Notes: generated by a model from the letters alone, not told the origin. DNA of 64,000 nt from Mytilus edulis (GCF_963676685.1 NC_092347.1:92880208-92944207), one strand, 5' to 3'; shown: positions 8,923 through 20,132, numbered from the stretch's first letter. Program-made: numbers and translations.

Positions 8923-9267
8923 ACACTATCATGGTACAAAAAGTCAAGGCTATGGCTCAATAAACCAAAACATGGTGGAAAATTACAAAATAGTCCTCAA
9001 TATAAGATATGCCCGAAGCCTCCACCAGCCAAAATGCATCATAGTTCATCACCAGGTTCATCTAAAAAGCACTCGTGCACGCCGCAAAAATCCATCACTC
9101 CTAAAAGTATTAGAACACTCTCTCCAATGAAACACTCACCGGCATCTTTTTCAGCGAATGACAACACAACTTCAAGTAATCCTGAAGACGATGATACTAC
9201 AATTGTCAATGAGAAAACAACGACTTGTACACAATATACAACGGAACAGGTTTACAAGAAAATATGA
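8923..9267 (+). CDS. Terminal exon fragment within outer transposon, unknown protein
   Basis: A polypyrimidine tract and AG (tttcttttccttttcag, ending 8922) precede an open frame of 114 codons that ends at a TGA at 9265-9267. The frame reads TLSWYKKSRLWLNKPKHGG and then a Pro/Ser/Lys-rich tail with several S/T-P sites (TPQKS, TPKS, LSPMK) and an acidic patch (PEDDDTT). It has no start codon near its beginning and no recognisable domain. It could be the last exon of the element's own gene or a captured host exon. The matching strong splice donor in the left TIR at about 4459 would join only a short leader without a usable ATG. Confidence 0.4.
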   Translation, partial: TLSWYKKSRLWLNKPKHGGKLQNSPQYKICPKPPPAKMHHSSSPGSSKKHSCTPQKSITPKSIRTLSPMKHSPASFSANDNTTSSNPEDDDTTIVNEKTTTCTQYTTEQVYKKI

Positions 9268-9397
9268 TTCAAGACAGTTATTTCGTTCGTAATCGCCTAG
9301 CTAGAACTACCGTACCTCAAGTTTGTTATTTGTCATCATAATAGTGTAGGTGTGTTTGAATTAAAAAGTATCAGATAGAAATCGGTTTATACGAAAA

Positions 9398-9864
9398 TGT
9401 ATTCTTTTTTATGACAAGCCTCTACCCCTTGCGACGCAAAATCTGACACCCCGAGCGACACTTTATATTTTGATGAATAACAGTTTTAAAACCAATTAAT
9501 TTTAACTAAGAAACTGGTATTTGGTATAAGTCAATGAGAGGAATACAATTCCATATAAATGATACGGAGGGTAGCTGTGTAAAGTAGTTTTTATACCGAA
9601 ATTTGCATATAAAGCCTCAAAATCTGCAACACGGAAAACTAGGGCGAGGTGTTTGAGAAAACTGAGCACTGAAAACGACTGCTTCTGCTTTCAGGAAATA
9701 CATTATGTTGCGGTTCCTTCCGTGCAATACATTATAGGGTACTGAGAGTTCTAAAAATAAGAAATTTTGATGCTTGAACTTACCTTGTTACTTTTTCGTC
9801 GCTTCAAAATTGCCACCCCATGTCAAACATAGCCGACACCCCGCATGTGGCGTTCTACACGGTG
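9398..9864 (-). repeat. Right terminal inverted repeat of outer transposon
   Basis: This is the reverse-complement partner of 4381-4846. It ends CTACACGGTG before the TATAA duplication. Its own copy of the splice donor consensus faces left on the minus strand (complement of 'gaacttaccttgt' near 9777-9789). Confidence 0.9.
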
Positions 9865-10136
9865 TATAAGATTGCCCAGAACATGCAGATTTGCGAACGA
9901 TATATTTTTAACAGTATATGTAATATAAATGAAGTTTTAGTAATCTGAGTAATGAGGAAAAGTTTCATGGTGACAGTTTGCCATTTTACAGCCAAAATCT
10001 ACAAAGAAGTACTTTTTAAAGTGCATCTTATACTCGTTATAATTGTATATAATGTTTTTGTATAATTGTTTTTTTCTTCATTTATTGTGTTTTTATGCTA
10101 AGATATATTGATATATGTTATATATGTAATATAAAT

Positions 10137-10540
10137 AAACTCATCACAGACACCAGCACCAAATTCTGTATCCAAGCCAGACGCACGTTTCGTCTACAAA
10201 AGACTCATCAATGACGCTCACATCAAAAAGTTAAAAAGGCCAAATAAAGTACGAAGTTGAAGAGCATTGAGGACCAAAGTTCCTAAAAGTTTTGCCAAAT
10301 ATAACTAAGGTGATCTATTCCTGAGGTAGAAAAGCCTTAGTATTTCAAAAATTCAAAAGTTTTGTAAACAGTTAGTTTGTAAATATAAACATATCAATAA
10401 TAATTCATGTCAGCACAGAAGTCCTGACTACTGGGCTGGTGATACCCTCGGGGAATTAAAACTCCACCAGCAGTGAAATCGACCCAGTGGTTGTAAATAA
10501 GCTCGTCACAAACACCAGGACCAGATTTTTTATCCACGCT
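10137..10540 (+). repeat. Dispersed repeat, family 2 (CGTTTCGTC type), long copy
   Basis: Diagnostic blocks are 'ccagacgcacgtttcgtcta', 'caaaagactcatcaatgac', 'atcgacccagtggttgtaa' and a repeated 'ctcgtcacaaacaccag'. The first and last blocks ('actcatcacagacaccag') resemble each other, so the copy may be a partial tandem unit. It is non-coding. Confidence 0.8.
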
Positions 10541-10971
10541 ATAAATTTATTCCAATGTGTGTTTTGCAGTCTCTCATAACTCTTTTTAGAGTGGCTCTTT
10601 TATAAATTGATCTGAAAATTTTATATTGTGTTTTAAATCAAATGTTTTAAAGAAGTGACTCTAATGAATTATTATTTGTTGTTGTTGTTGTATAATTATT
10701 AAAACATTTTCAATGAATACCATCTCTGCTTGTGTTAATATTCAAAACAGTTAAAATGAGAAATTCTTTATTAAGCTTTTTATTAGCAGTTTACTTAAAA
10801 TTCTGACATGAAAGATGTTTTTTTGAAGGTAAAATAAGGTTCTTCCATTTGCTACTGTTTTTGGATTGTGTTTCGATACTGAGTAGAATAGTTGTTTTTG
10901 CATTCGTAGACGTATTTTATTTTCTAACCAACAAAGATAACGAAAAAATCAGTTTATAAAGCAGGGGCGGA

Positions 10972-11107
10972 TCAGCCATTTTAAAAAGGGGGGTTCCTAA
11001 CCCAGGACAATTACATGTCCCCATTCAAATGCATTGATCGTACAAAAAAAGGGGGGGTTCCAACCCCCGGAACCCCCCCCCCCCCCCCTTTCTGGATCCG
11101 CGCCTGT
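10972..11107 (+). mobile_element. hAT-like miniature element (CAGGGGCGGATC ends)
   Basis: The left end CAGGGGCGGATC and the right end GGATCCGCGCCTG are inverted. The interior is purine-rich on one side ('aaaaggggggttcc') and pairs with 'ggaacccccccc' on the other. This terminal form is typical of hAT-type miniature elements. An exact 8-bp duplication is not clear; 'taaag' occurs on both sides. Confidence 0.65.
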
Positions 11108-11109
11108 AA

Positions 11110-12475
11110 AGGTAGTAAGATAAAAGTGTAATAAGGCTAGTCACCACTCTATTTAGTATTAGAATAATAAGAAAAAGTTCTGATTAAAACGTCTCCAATG
11201 TCCTTGCTGCAAGACTCTTGACACATGATCAGTATCTTAATCATTGTACTTTTCCTCGCCTGTACCTAATTAAACATTTTTATATTGCAACTAATAAATT
11301 ATTGATGTTCTTCCAGACTAAAGTACCAATCAATACACATCCAACTGATTTAATGTAAAGACGTCATCAACAGTCTGAACAAATCATGACCTAGTGAAAT
11401 ACAAAAACATAAGTAAACACCGTATCGACGGCATGTCATTGTATCATGCTTTGAAAATGTGCTTTTGAAATTTTACCCATCCCTAATATAATACTGAACT
11501 TACTGAAATACGTCATTGCCAGACTGTATGTAAATATAAATAAACTTGCATGTATTTGATTTCTATTTTAATCCAAATATTGCGAATAATTTATCATTAA
11601 AAATGTTCATTAAAACCAATTAATTGAGTAAACATATTGATTAATCAATATTTTGTCATTTTAAAGCATACTGTAATCCGAAGGTGAAAAATTTTACCAG
11701 CAATTAATAAAAAAGAACAGTTTACTAAGCACCGTTTGTTAATCTTATATTGGCATTGTGAAATATGTTCAATATCATTTCAGCTGCTAAATTCATGTTA
11801 TAAAATTTAATTTTGAACTAGAAGGAGTGACAGTCACGTTGATTTTTTTTTAAATTTGAAACATAAGATTATCAAAATTCATTAGACATAATCATGATAA
11901 TATTTGTGTTGACATTTTGTTGGTTTTTGTTGTATTGTTTAGAACAATTAAGTTTTGCTGCTTCCAATATATCTTGATCTTTAAAATTAAGCGTTAAATA
12001 ATTTCTGTTCAATCAATGTCAGTGGATGATAGTATAGACACAAACATATCGTCTTTGAACACAGCGAACGCGAGCTAGTTTCAACGATCTATTTAAAGAA
12101 AGACCACATCTCGTATTTGTATAATAACTTTTTCAAGTAAATATTTTCTGGGGTTTAATAACATTGTGTGTGTATCTCGTCAACTAATTTTTTCGAACTC
12201 ATAAATATTGCTTAAGTATTGTCAATTTGAAATAGAATTAATCTACTCGACATTTTAAGGATATCATTTTTTTACTAATACCGTATACACTTCAAAAGTA
12301 ACATTCCTATTTGGTATTTTACATTTTTTCCAACAAAAAAAATTTTTTAACGGTCAAGAAATGTTTTGAATTCAAATCCTGTTTAACTAGTGATTCATGC
12401 GTAGAGATAATGAATACAGAACCGAATATTGAGAGAATTATATTGCAAAGAAAACAAATGCAAACTACTGTAAAC
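11110..12475. other. Intergenic, no gene recognised
   Basis: AT-rich DNA with only short, unrelated open frames. No strong repeat structure stands out by eye. Confidence 0.5.
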
Positions 12476-12477
12476 TA

Positions 12478-12677
12478 CTGTAAACCAAATTATTTTCTCG
12501 GATACTTTATTTCGCGTTTCACCCTTTCTTGACCACTTCGCGGCTATAAAATCTCGCGATTTTCTGATTACTTGATGAAGTTTAATAAGGAAAGAACTAA
12601 GTTGTACATATTCGCGACGATTTATATTCGCGTTATTTTTCTACTCGCGAAAGTCGCTAAAATAAGTTGGTTTACAG
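12478..12677. mobile_element. Mariner-like MITE with CTGTAAACCAA ends, TA duplication
   Basis: The left end CTGTAAACCAAATTATTTTC and right end ...AAGTTGGTTTACAG are inverted, each flanked by TA (12476-12477 and 12678-12679). The interior holds several 'tcgcg' motifs ('tttcgcgtttcac', 'attcgcgacga', 'tactcgcgaaag'), giving subterminal inverted sub-repeats. It is about 200 bp and non-coding. Confidence 0.8.
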
Positions 12678-12858
12678 TATACGAAAGTATACTATGTCTT
12701 CTGTGCAAATGGTAACTGAGATACATTGATTCTTCTTTAGTTGTCTATTTTGTGGTTTGTGAACAATTGTTTGTGTATTTGGTCTTTTTCTTATTTAGCA
12801 ATGGAATTGTCAGTTTATTTTCGACTAATTAGTTTGAATGTTTACCTTTGGTATTATC

Positions 12859-12946
12859 GTCAGTCTCTCTTCAATCTAATTAGAATATAAATCTCTGATT
12901 ATGTAGTATAACGAAATCAGAGATCTATATTTTGATTAGATTGACG
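12859..12946. repeat. Fold-back palindromic repeat
   Basis: 'cgtcagtctctcttcaatct' and 'tctctgatt' on the left pair with 'aatcagaga' and 'gattagattgacg' on the right. The structure is a near-complete hairpin of about 80 bp, most likely a small MITE. Confidence 0.7.
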
Positions 12947-12999
12947 CCTCTTTTTCAATTGATTAGTAAAAATAAGAAGATTTGGTTTGCTCTTTACAA

Positions 13000-13350
13000 G
13001 AGACCGAATGAAATAGAAATTAACCACTATAGGTCATGTATGGCCTTCAACAATGAGCTAAGCCCATACCACAAAGTGAGCTTTTAAAGGCCACGAAATG
13101 ACAAATGAAAAACGATTCAGACGAGAAAATTAATGGCCTTATGTAATGAGTGTATAAAAAATAACGGAAAACAAATATGTAACACAGCAACAAACGACAA
13201 CCACTGAATTAAAGGCTCCTGACTTGGAAAAGGCAAATACATACAGACTATGATGTGGCGAGGTTGAACATGTTAGCCGGATCCCAACCCTACCCTAACC
13301 TGGGACAGTGGTTTAACAGTACAACATACAGGAACGAACTATCAAAATCA
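13000..13350 (+). repeat. Dispersed mussel-type repeat, family 1 (copy 2)
   Basis: This is the longest copy of the family in the window. In order it shows 'tatggccttcaacaatgagc', 'aaggccacgaaatgacaa', 'caaacgacaaccactgaa', 'ggctcctgacttgg' and 'ggatcccaaccctaccct'. It is non-coding. Confidence 0.8.
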
Positions 13351-13359
13351 GTTGCTGTA

Positions 13360-16340
13360 AAGAGTCTTGTATAGCGAAGTTTCAAATCGTCAAAAGAAAA
13401 AGAAGTATAATGGTAATATTGTTAGTGGAGAAATAGCAGTTAAAGGAGATTATAAAAATAATCTTGAACGGTTGAAATGTTCTTTGGAATAACGTTGAAA
13501 TGGTAATTTTATAGCGAACGTCGTAAAACGCTCACTACAATCAACATTGTGTGCAGGGTCAGAGAAAATTATCTTCCATCGTTTGAAAAACATATGCAGG
13601 AAAAGAAAAAACGAAAAAAAAAAACGCAGATTACTCCATTTGCAGATATTATAAGCAAAATACAGAGAAAAATAGCAATTAAACCTCAATTGCTCGTCTT
13701 TTAATTAAACTAAGGATAAATCTTAATATTATTTGAAATTCACAAACGCGGACCTCAACGTAAGCACCCCATTCGTTATTTTAACAAATTTGTTTCGTAA
13801 CTGAATTTCAAAACGCAGACCTCCGAGGCGATATCTGATGAGCAGCGTTATCCAAACTCATCTACTCCGAACGGTTACATAAGAAATTAAGGTATTTTCC
13901 GATGTTAAAATTTTCTAGAACGATTCAGACAAATAAAAACAACAAAACAAACAAGAAATGAAGGAATCGCATGAACTCCTAACGAAGCAATCCACCGTAT
14001 AAAGTAAAAATACATTTGTAACAAAATTTCCAAGGAAAATTCAAATCGAAAAGTTCTTAATCAAATGACAAAATCAAAACCTCAAACTCAACATGGAAAA
14101 CGACTGACTTGGTACAATTGAAGAAAATTATAGTTATCACTGGCTATACCTATCACTTGTATGACAGTCGCATAAAATTCCATAATATTGACAACAATGA
14201 GTGAACAAAAAAAATCCACACATAATCGGTAAAAATAGCGTAACATGCCAATTACCCAAGGTAAACAAACCCAGCAAGATTGAAGATGTGACAGAGTTAA
14301 TGCGGAGAAATTGGGAGTTGACAATTTGAAAGGTAAAATTAAGCTTAGTTTAAAGTGCCGGCGTCCATCTGTTTCAATATCGAGAAAAAAAATCAATATA
14401 TAAAGCAAACTTTTTATTTTCGGTAGTATCCTTTATATCAGGTTCACTAGGATCTATGAGACGCAAGAGTTCACTGAAATGTGGATCAGTTAACTTATTG
14501 AATGACATCATCAATTATATATCTGAAAGGCGAAAGAAAAGTGTTTAAGAAAAGCTACTAATATTTGCAATCATACGGTTGCGTATGAATACATTCCGCA
14601 CAGCCAAACTGATGCACTCTTTAGCATGAGTTTAAGTGCCGGTCATAAGTGTCCGAATAACCAAATTCATGTAACTCAATCAGTTTTGGAGTTTTATCTT
14701 TAAAAAATCTTCTTTCAAGTTAGTTACAGCTTTGAAAAACTTTGTCAGATAAAAAAATATTTTAATCTGCTTACCAAGTCCCTGTGACATGAACTAGAAA
14801 CATAAAAATGATGATGACAGTTTTTATTGACAGCCCTCGCACACTCGACAAAAACATTAAAGTCTACTTTAAATAGGACATTTAATAAAAAAAACCTAAA
14901 TAAAATAGTTTAACGGATATTTAAGAAATTTGAATTGAGGCTAAAAACAAACCGAATAAAAAAAAAACACACACTATTGAATTACCGTTTTAAAACTGTT
15001 CATTTAGATATGACATGAAGTTATATAAATGAAGTACCAACATGCTAAAGGTAGAAGGCTTTTGCTAACCGTATAAGTCGGAAAGCAATAAGGTCCTTTC
15101 CGTTTCGTTTCTTATCTTTTTAATCTTCATCAATATCCGGTACTTGTTTTTCACGTGTGGAAAGTTTGTTTACTTGCTTCGAAAATACTGAATACTGTCT
15201 CGTCAAAGGTAATATCTATTCATTCCTTTAACGGGATGCTATGTTATGTTTTTGATCCGTGCAATACAATTTTGGTTCCAAAGAAACATGTACAATTGTA
15301 CAATTTACCATACACTCTGACAACATACAACATAAAATTTACAAGCCACAAGGCCAAGGGGGTTCAGTAAACAGTTGGTACAGACAAATCTGTCCTGTGC
15401 TCCTGGAAAAGTTGAAAGGCAACCATTGCATGGCATAATCGTTCAAATGGTATATGCTAGGTATATACAGTATAGTAGCACATGCTTGAAAGTCGTCATA
15501 TAAATATATCTATAGCCAGTATAGGTCCAACTCTGAATAAAGAGAGATAACTCTGATTGTTCTAATTAAACACTTCTTTTTTTATCAAGTACATTTACAT
15601 TGTAGATAATCATTATAGTTCAGTAGATTTATCAGACTATTTGCTGCTTTTCTTTCTGCAAAATTTCGTGTTTGGAAGTTAAACAAGTTCATAATAATAT
15701 TATATCTGTATATACTAAAGTCATAGCAAAAATTATAATTTGTTCAACATGTTCAATTTTTTAAGAAAAACAACTATTTATTACATTTTCCCATAATTTT
15801 CTTGTGCCAAAATTTGAAATCCCTTAATCATATTTCATTTAACTCCTCTTGATTTTGCTGGGACAGTGGCATGGGAGTTTGGTGGCGTGCACATGTACAA
15901 TGTAAGAGCACAACATGAGAACAAACAATGAAAAAAAACTGTTGAAAAAAGGCTTAACTGAATCAGATTGACACAAACATAACAAAGCACACTTAAAAAA
16001 GTAATAAAATAATAAGATACAAAGTACAGATATGAGTGTACTCACTGCTTGTTTACTAATGGTTTAAAACAAGATAAATTGTCTTTGTCTGAAATATGCA
16101 TGTATTGATGAAATACTTGCAACTGAACAGAACATTATACATGTTATATGCAAACAACAATCTATCAAAATCGGAGTACAATGGAATAATTACAAGGTTA
16201 TTTCAGACATTTTTCATAATTTTGAAGTCAACAATATGTCAACTGAAAATTGATGATTGCAAGTATTTACTATCAATCAAAAAAAAATTCAATATTACAT
16301 GTACATGGAAATATTAACATATTTGAATATATATTTTATA
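13360..16340. other. Intergenic, upstream of KNOP1
   Basis: I see no conserved coding exon. A CACGTG motif at about 15151 and a possible splice donor (tcaaag|gtaata) near 15209 could belong to a 5' untranslated exon of KNOP1, but this is only a suggestion. A repeat fragment at about 14155-14215 resembles 2375-2455. Confidence 0.4.
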
Positions 16341-16342
16341 GA

Positions 16343-17509
16343 ATGGAAAAAGACAGAAAGAAGAAAAAAAGTAGAAAAATACCAACTGAAAGTGAAAATT
16401 ATGAAGAAAATCATGTAGATGAAAAAGTTCTAAATACAGAAGAAAGGTCAAAGAAAAAACATAAGATTAAGGAACAAGAAGTTGATATAAGTGATGACCA
16501 TGAAAACAGTTTATCTAAAAAGTCAAAAAAGAAAAAGAAAAGAAAACATTTTGATTTAGAAAATACTGAAAGCAGTGATGAACCAAAACACAAAAAGGTC
16601 AAGGAAAATACAAGTGATGATGGAAAGAAGTCAAAGAAAGAAAGTAAACTTGAGGTAGTACACTCAGATTATTCTGATTCAACAAACTGTAAAAAGCATA
16701 AGAAAAAGAAACATAAAGAACACACACAAGAAGACAATCATTTGGCTTCAGGAAACTCGGATGATGAAAAAGTGGCAAAAAAGAAGAAAAAGGACAAAAA
16801 GAAGAAAAATAAAGATAAACCATTTGAATGTAATCATGAAGAGACAGAAATTACTGATGATGTATCAAATGATAAGAAATCCAAGAAAAAAAAGAAAAAG
16901 AAAATTGAAATTGAAGAAAACAAATATGACAAAAAAATGAAAGAAGAAAGTAATAATTGTCAAGACAGTGAGGAAGTCACAAGGAAATCTAAGAAAAAGA
17001 AGAAAAAGAATAAAGATAATTCCAATTCTGATTCAGATTCAGATAGCAACCAAAACAGTATCAAAGCTGATTTAAATAAGAAAGCCAAGAAAAAATTAAA
17101 ACATAAAGACAATGAACTATCAGATTATATTAGGCAAAAGGATGAAAACAGTAGAAAGAATGATACCAAAGTAGAGACACATCAGACAGGAGTCACAGGA
17201 CAGTGGGGAACTGCATTCAATGAAAACAAAGACAAACAAAGCAAATTTCTTCGACTGTTAGGAGGTTTTAAAAAGGGTGGAGAGGAACAGGATACAAAAA
17301 CACAAAAATTTACATCAAAATTTGCTAATCATGCTATGGACAAATCTTCTGAGGAAAATTATCAGAAAAAATTAGAACATCAGTATGAAAAGGCTATAAC
17401 CTCAAACTTCCAGAGAGGTATAGGACTGGGATTTCAACCTCCGCCAGAGGCTGGCAAAAAGTTTTATATTGACAAAGGAAGCTCAAAATCAATAAAATTT
17501 GATAACTAG
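16343..17509 (+). CDS. KNOP1: Lysine-rich nucleolar protein 1
   Basis: The frame encodes 388 residues from an ATG that directly follows a splice-acceptor-like 'atattttatag'. The preceding in-frame sequence is AT-rich and unlike the protein, so I chose this start. Residues 1 to about 280 alternate Lys runs (KKKKKRK, KKKKKKD) with acidic Ser patches (SDSDSDS), the low-complexity pattern of nucleolar proteins. The C-terminal ~100 residues carry the conserved small acidic protein (SMAP)-type domain: 'GQWGTAFNENKDKQSKFLRL', 'LGGFKKG', then 'YEKAITSNFQRGIGLGF' and 'KKFYIDKGSSKSIKF'. This matches vertebrate KNOP1 (about 458 residues), which localises to the nucleolus; its biochemical role is poorly known. 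The Lys-rich part varies in length between species. The whole coding region is one exon. A 38-bp minisatellite starts 75 bases after the stop. Confidence 0.93.
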   Translation: MEKDRKKKKSRKIPTESENYEENHVDEKVLNTEERSKKKHKIKEQEVDISDDHENSLSKKSKKKKKRKHFDLENTESSDEPKHKKVKENTSDDGKKSKKESKLEVVHSDYSDSTNCKKHKKKKHKEHTQEDNHLASGNSDDEKVAKKKKKDKKKKNKDKPFECNHEETEITDDVSNDKKSKKKKKKKIEIEENKYDKKMKEESNNCQDSEEVTRKSKKKKKKNKDNSNSDSDSDSNQNSIKADLNKKAKKKLKHKDNELSDYIRQKDENSRKNDTKVETHQTGVTGQWGTAFNENKDKQSKFLRLLGGFKKGGEEQDTKTQKFTSKFANHAMDKSSEENYQKKLEHQYEKAITSNFQRGIGLGFQPPPEAGKKFYIDKGSSKSIKFDN

Positions 17510-17583
17510 TATACTATATATCATCATTCAAAATTTTAGATTACCTCTCTGAAAGGATTACTGTTCTGATAGCAATTGTAACA

Positions 17584-18457
17584 GCTTGGTTTGTTTCACT
17601 CGGTGTTTAGTTCTATGTTGAGCTTGGTTTGTTTCACTCGGTGTTTAGTTCTATGTTGAGCTTGGTTTGTTTCACTCGGTGTTTAGTTCTATGTTGAGCT
17701 TGGTTTGTTTCACTCGGTGTTTAGTTCTATGTTGAGCTTGGTTTGTTTCACTCGGCGTTTAGTTCTATGTTGAGCTTGGTTTGTTTCACTCGGCGTTTAG
17801 TTCTATGTTGAGCTTGGTTTGTTTCACCCGGCGTTTAGTTCTATGTTGAGCTTGGTTTGTTTCACCCGGCGTTTAGTTCTATGTTGAGCTTGGTTTGTTT
17901 CACCCGGCGTTTAGTTCTATGTTGAGCTTGGTTTGTTTCACTCGGCGTTTAGTTCTATGTTGAGCTTGGTTTGTTTCACTCGGCGTTTAGTTCTATGTTG
18001 AGCTTGGTTTGTTTCACTCGGCGTTTAGTTCTATGTTGAGCTTGGTTTGTTTCACTCGGCGTTTAGTTCTATGTTGAGCTTGGTTTGTTTCACTCGGCGT
18101 TTAGTTCTATGTTGAGCTTGGTTTGTTTCACTCAGTGTTTAGTTCTATGTTGAGCTTGGTTTGTTTCACTCAGTGTTTAGTTCTATGTTGAGCTTGGTTT
18201 GTTTCACTCAGTGTTTAGTTCTATGTTGAGCTTGGTTTGTTTCACTCAGCGTTTAGTTCTATGTTGAGCTTGGTTTGTTTCACTCAGCGTTTAGTTCTAT
18301 GTTGAGCTTGGTTTGTTTCACCCAGCGTTTAGTTCTATGTTGAGCTTGGTTTGTTTCACCCAGCGTTTAGTTCTATGTTGAGCTTGGTTTGTTTCACTCA
18401 GCGTTTAGTTCTATGTTGAGTTTGGTTTGTTTCACTCAGTGTTTAGTTCTATGATGA
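17584..18457 (+). repeat. 38-bp minisatellite, 23 copies, just 3' of KNOP1
   Basis: The unit starts GCTTGGTTTGTTTCAC and ends TTTAGTTCTATGTTGA. I count 23 units in perfect 38-bp register. Except for the last copies, they differ only in a short core: CTCGGTG in copies 1-4, CTCGGCG in 5-6, CCCGGCG in 7-9, CTCGGCG in 10-14, CTCAGTG in 15-17, CTCAGCG in 18-19, CCCAGCG in 20-21, CTCAGCG in 22 and CTCAGTG in 23. The blockwise order shows local spread of variants. Because of its position it is probably transcribed in the KNOP1 3' UTR. Confidence 0.95.
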
Positions 18458-19545
18458 GTTTTGTTGACCATTGTTTGTTCTTCCTTTAAACTTGATTTTA
18501 ATTTTTTGTCATGTTCTTGTTAGTTGTCTTTGGTATTTATGTTTCATCCCTCTTTTGTGACTTTCAGTCATGGGTGATACTTTTAACAGCCATGTTTATT
18601 TACTTGAAGATGTAAGTAATATTAACTTATACTTATATAAGTAAATTTGTCTGATTTTGATTTTATTTTCAAGGTTTGAATAGTCAAGGCTCCCCTTGAT
18701 CTTCTCCAAAACTTACAGTAACTATAAATACAAGTATTTTTGTTTACAGCCCCTCAAATTCTCTAGTTTTGGGAGGTCAAAACAAGCTTAATTAAATTTA
18801 AACTGGTTTGCTAATAATTTTTCACTTAGAGTTCAACTTTTTATCTCAAAATCAGACAGAGAATCTAATGCTCACAGATGTTAAGTAACTGTGCAAGGCC
18901 TTAAAAACCTGTCTCTGGAGGTTTGTAAATTAGCAGTATTTTGAAGAATACAGCAAGGTTCTTTTCATTGTCCATAAAATTATACTTTTTATGAATAGTA
19001 AAGAAACTGTAGTTATTAATGACGGACAATAGACCACTCTTTATGGCAAAGTACATGTTGTCAAGAGAAATTAAGAAAAGAAGAGAAAAGGACGTTTTTA
19101 CCCATAAAAAAAACAACAACAAAAACTGAATGATTAAAGGATGCAACCATACCTCCAAAATATTTTTTCTGTACTCGTAAATATATAAAAAAAAAAAAAA
19201 AACACTGGTATAAGTGTTACCTCTAACTAACTGTCTGTCCTCCCATTCCATTCATTTATAATCATTTCTCTCGTACCAGTGTGCCAAATAATACCACAGA
19301 GTTCCCATTGAAACACTAAGGAAAAGAGGGATTTTGCATTTTCAAGTCCTAAACTACATAGCCAATTTTGACCAAACATGACAGAGATGATAAAAGGATG
19401 ATCCACGTTTCTTGCAATATGCCTAGAACCTGTTCACAGTGCTTATACATGAAGCCATGTCTTATGTGTCGGCAGGCACCTTTTTCGAAAATATCTTCCT
19501 CCCTGTCATACAAAATTGAAAAATGCTAAGTGATTTTCAACTGGT
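18458..19545. other. Downstream flank of KNOP1
   Basis: It begins with 'gtttcatccctcttttgtga' style sequence that I associate with a mussel repeat. No gene is seen. Confidence 0.4.
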
Positions 19546-19550
19546 GGACA

Positions 19551-20132
19551 AAGAAGTAGGTCCAGTAAGACCCCTTTTTGGCCCCAAAATATAGCAGTTT
19601 TACAAAATTGTTAAAATATAAACTTTTAGTTATTTATTGGATAGAAGAATGGTTCTGCTACATAAATATAGGCTGTTTTTGACAATACTATGCACATATA
19701 TTGGGTACTAGCACCATTAAGTCATGCTAAATTACGGAAATCTTCACAATTCCAGCATTTTAGTTAAATTTTAGACGGTTTCCGTGTAAAACGAAAGTGG
19801 CCGCATTCGTGTTCATCCAAAATATTGAAATGGAAGTTGTATTTGATGATAATACATAACATATATAAAGATTGAGGATGAACACGGATGCGGCCACTTT
19901 CGTTTTTGACAAAAACAATCTGAAAAGTGACATTTTTTCGCATATTTGGTAGATTTTTCATATTTGAGCTTGAATCGGATCGTTTTTAATGACCAAATAA
20001 GTTAAAATCTTTCACATAAATCAATTGAATCATATGAAATAGACACTTAAGTGTTTAAAAAGTGGTCAAAATCTTTCGTCAGATGAAACTGAAATTTGAG
20101 GCCAAAATCGGTCCTTACCGGACCTACTCCTT
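19551..20132. mobile_element. Mariner-like non-autonomous element, copy 1
   Basis: The ends read AAGAAGTAGGTCC and GGACCTACTCCTT. The middle has a strong fold-back: 'acgaaagtggccgcattcgt' near 19791 pairs with 'acggatgcggccactttcgt' near 19885. The whole element is repeated in inverse orientation at 50744-51325. Confidence 0.8.

Larger units (their letters stand above)
4381..9864. mobile_element. Outer DNA transposon with ~466-bp TIRs and TATAA duplication
   Basis: The sequences 4381-4846 and 9398-9864 are near-identical inverted copies. The ends read CACCGTGTAGAAC inward from both sides. TATAA occurs directly outside each end (4376-4380 and 9865-9869), which fits a 5-bp target-site duplication. 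Without the 3.8-kb insert at 5075-8869 and one copy of its duplication, the element is about 1.7 kb. The palindromic CAC-C-GTG heptamer with a 5-bp duplication recalls Transib/RAG-like termini, but no transposase is visible, so the superfamily stays open. Inside the left TIR there is a strong splice donor (ACAAG|gtaagt, junction at about 4459), and a splice acceptor precedes the open frame at 8923. The nested insert therefore lies in what looks like an intron of the outer element. Confidence 0.85.

Noticed and set aside
15155-15370. Small 71-codon open frame upstream of KNOP1
   Set aside because: It shows no family resemblance, no clear splice context for coding, and a length expected by chance.
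16411-16823. Minus-strand Phe/Ser-rich frames across KNOP1
   Set aside because: They are antisense shadows of the Lys-rich coding sequence.
17584-18457. CRISPR-like regular repeats
   Set aside because: The units are contiguous 38-bp tandem repeats without spacers, in an animal genome.
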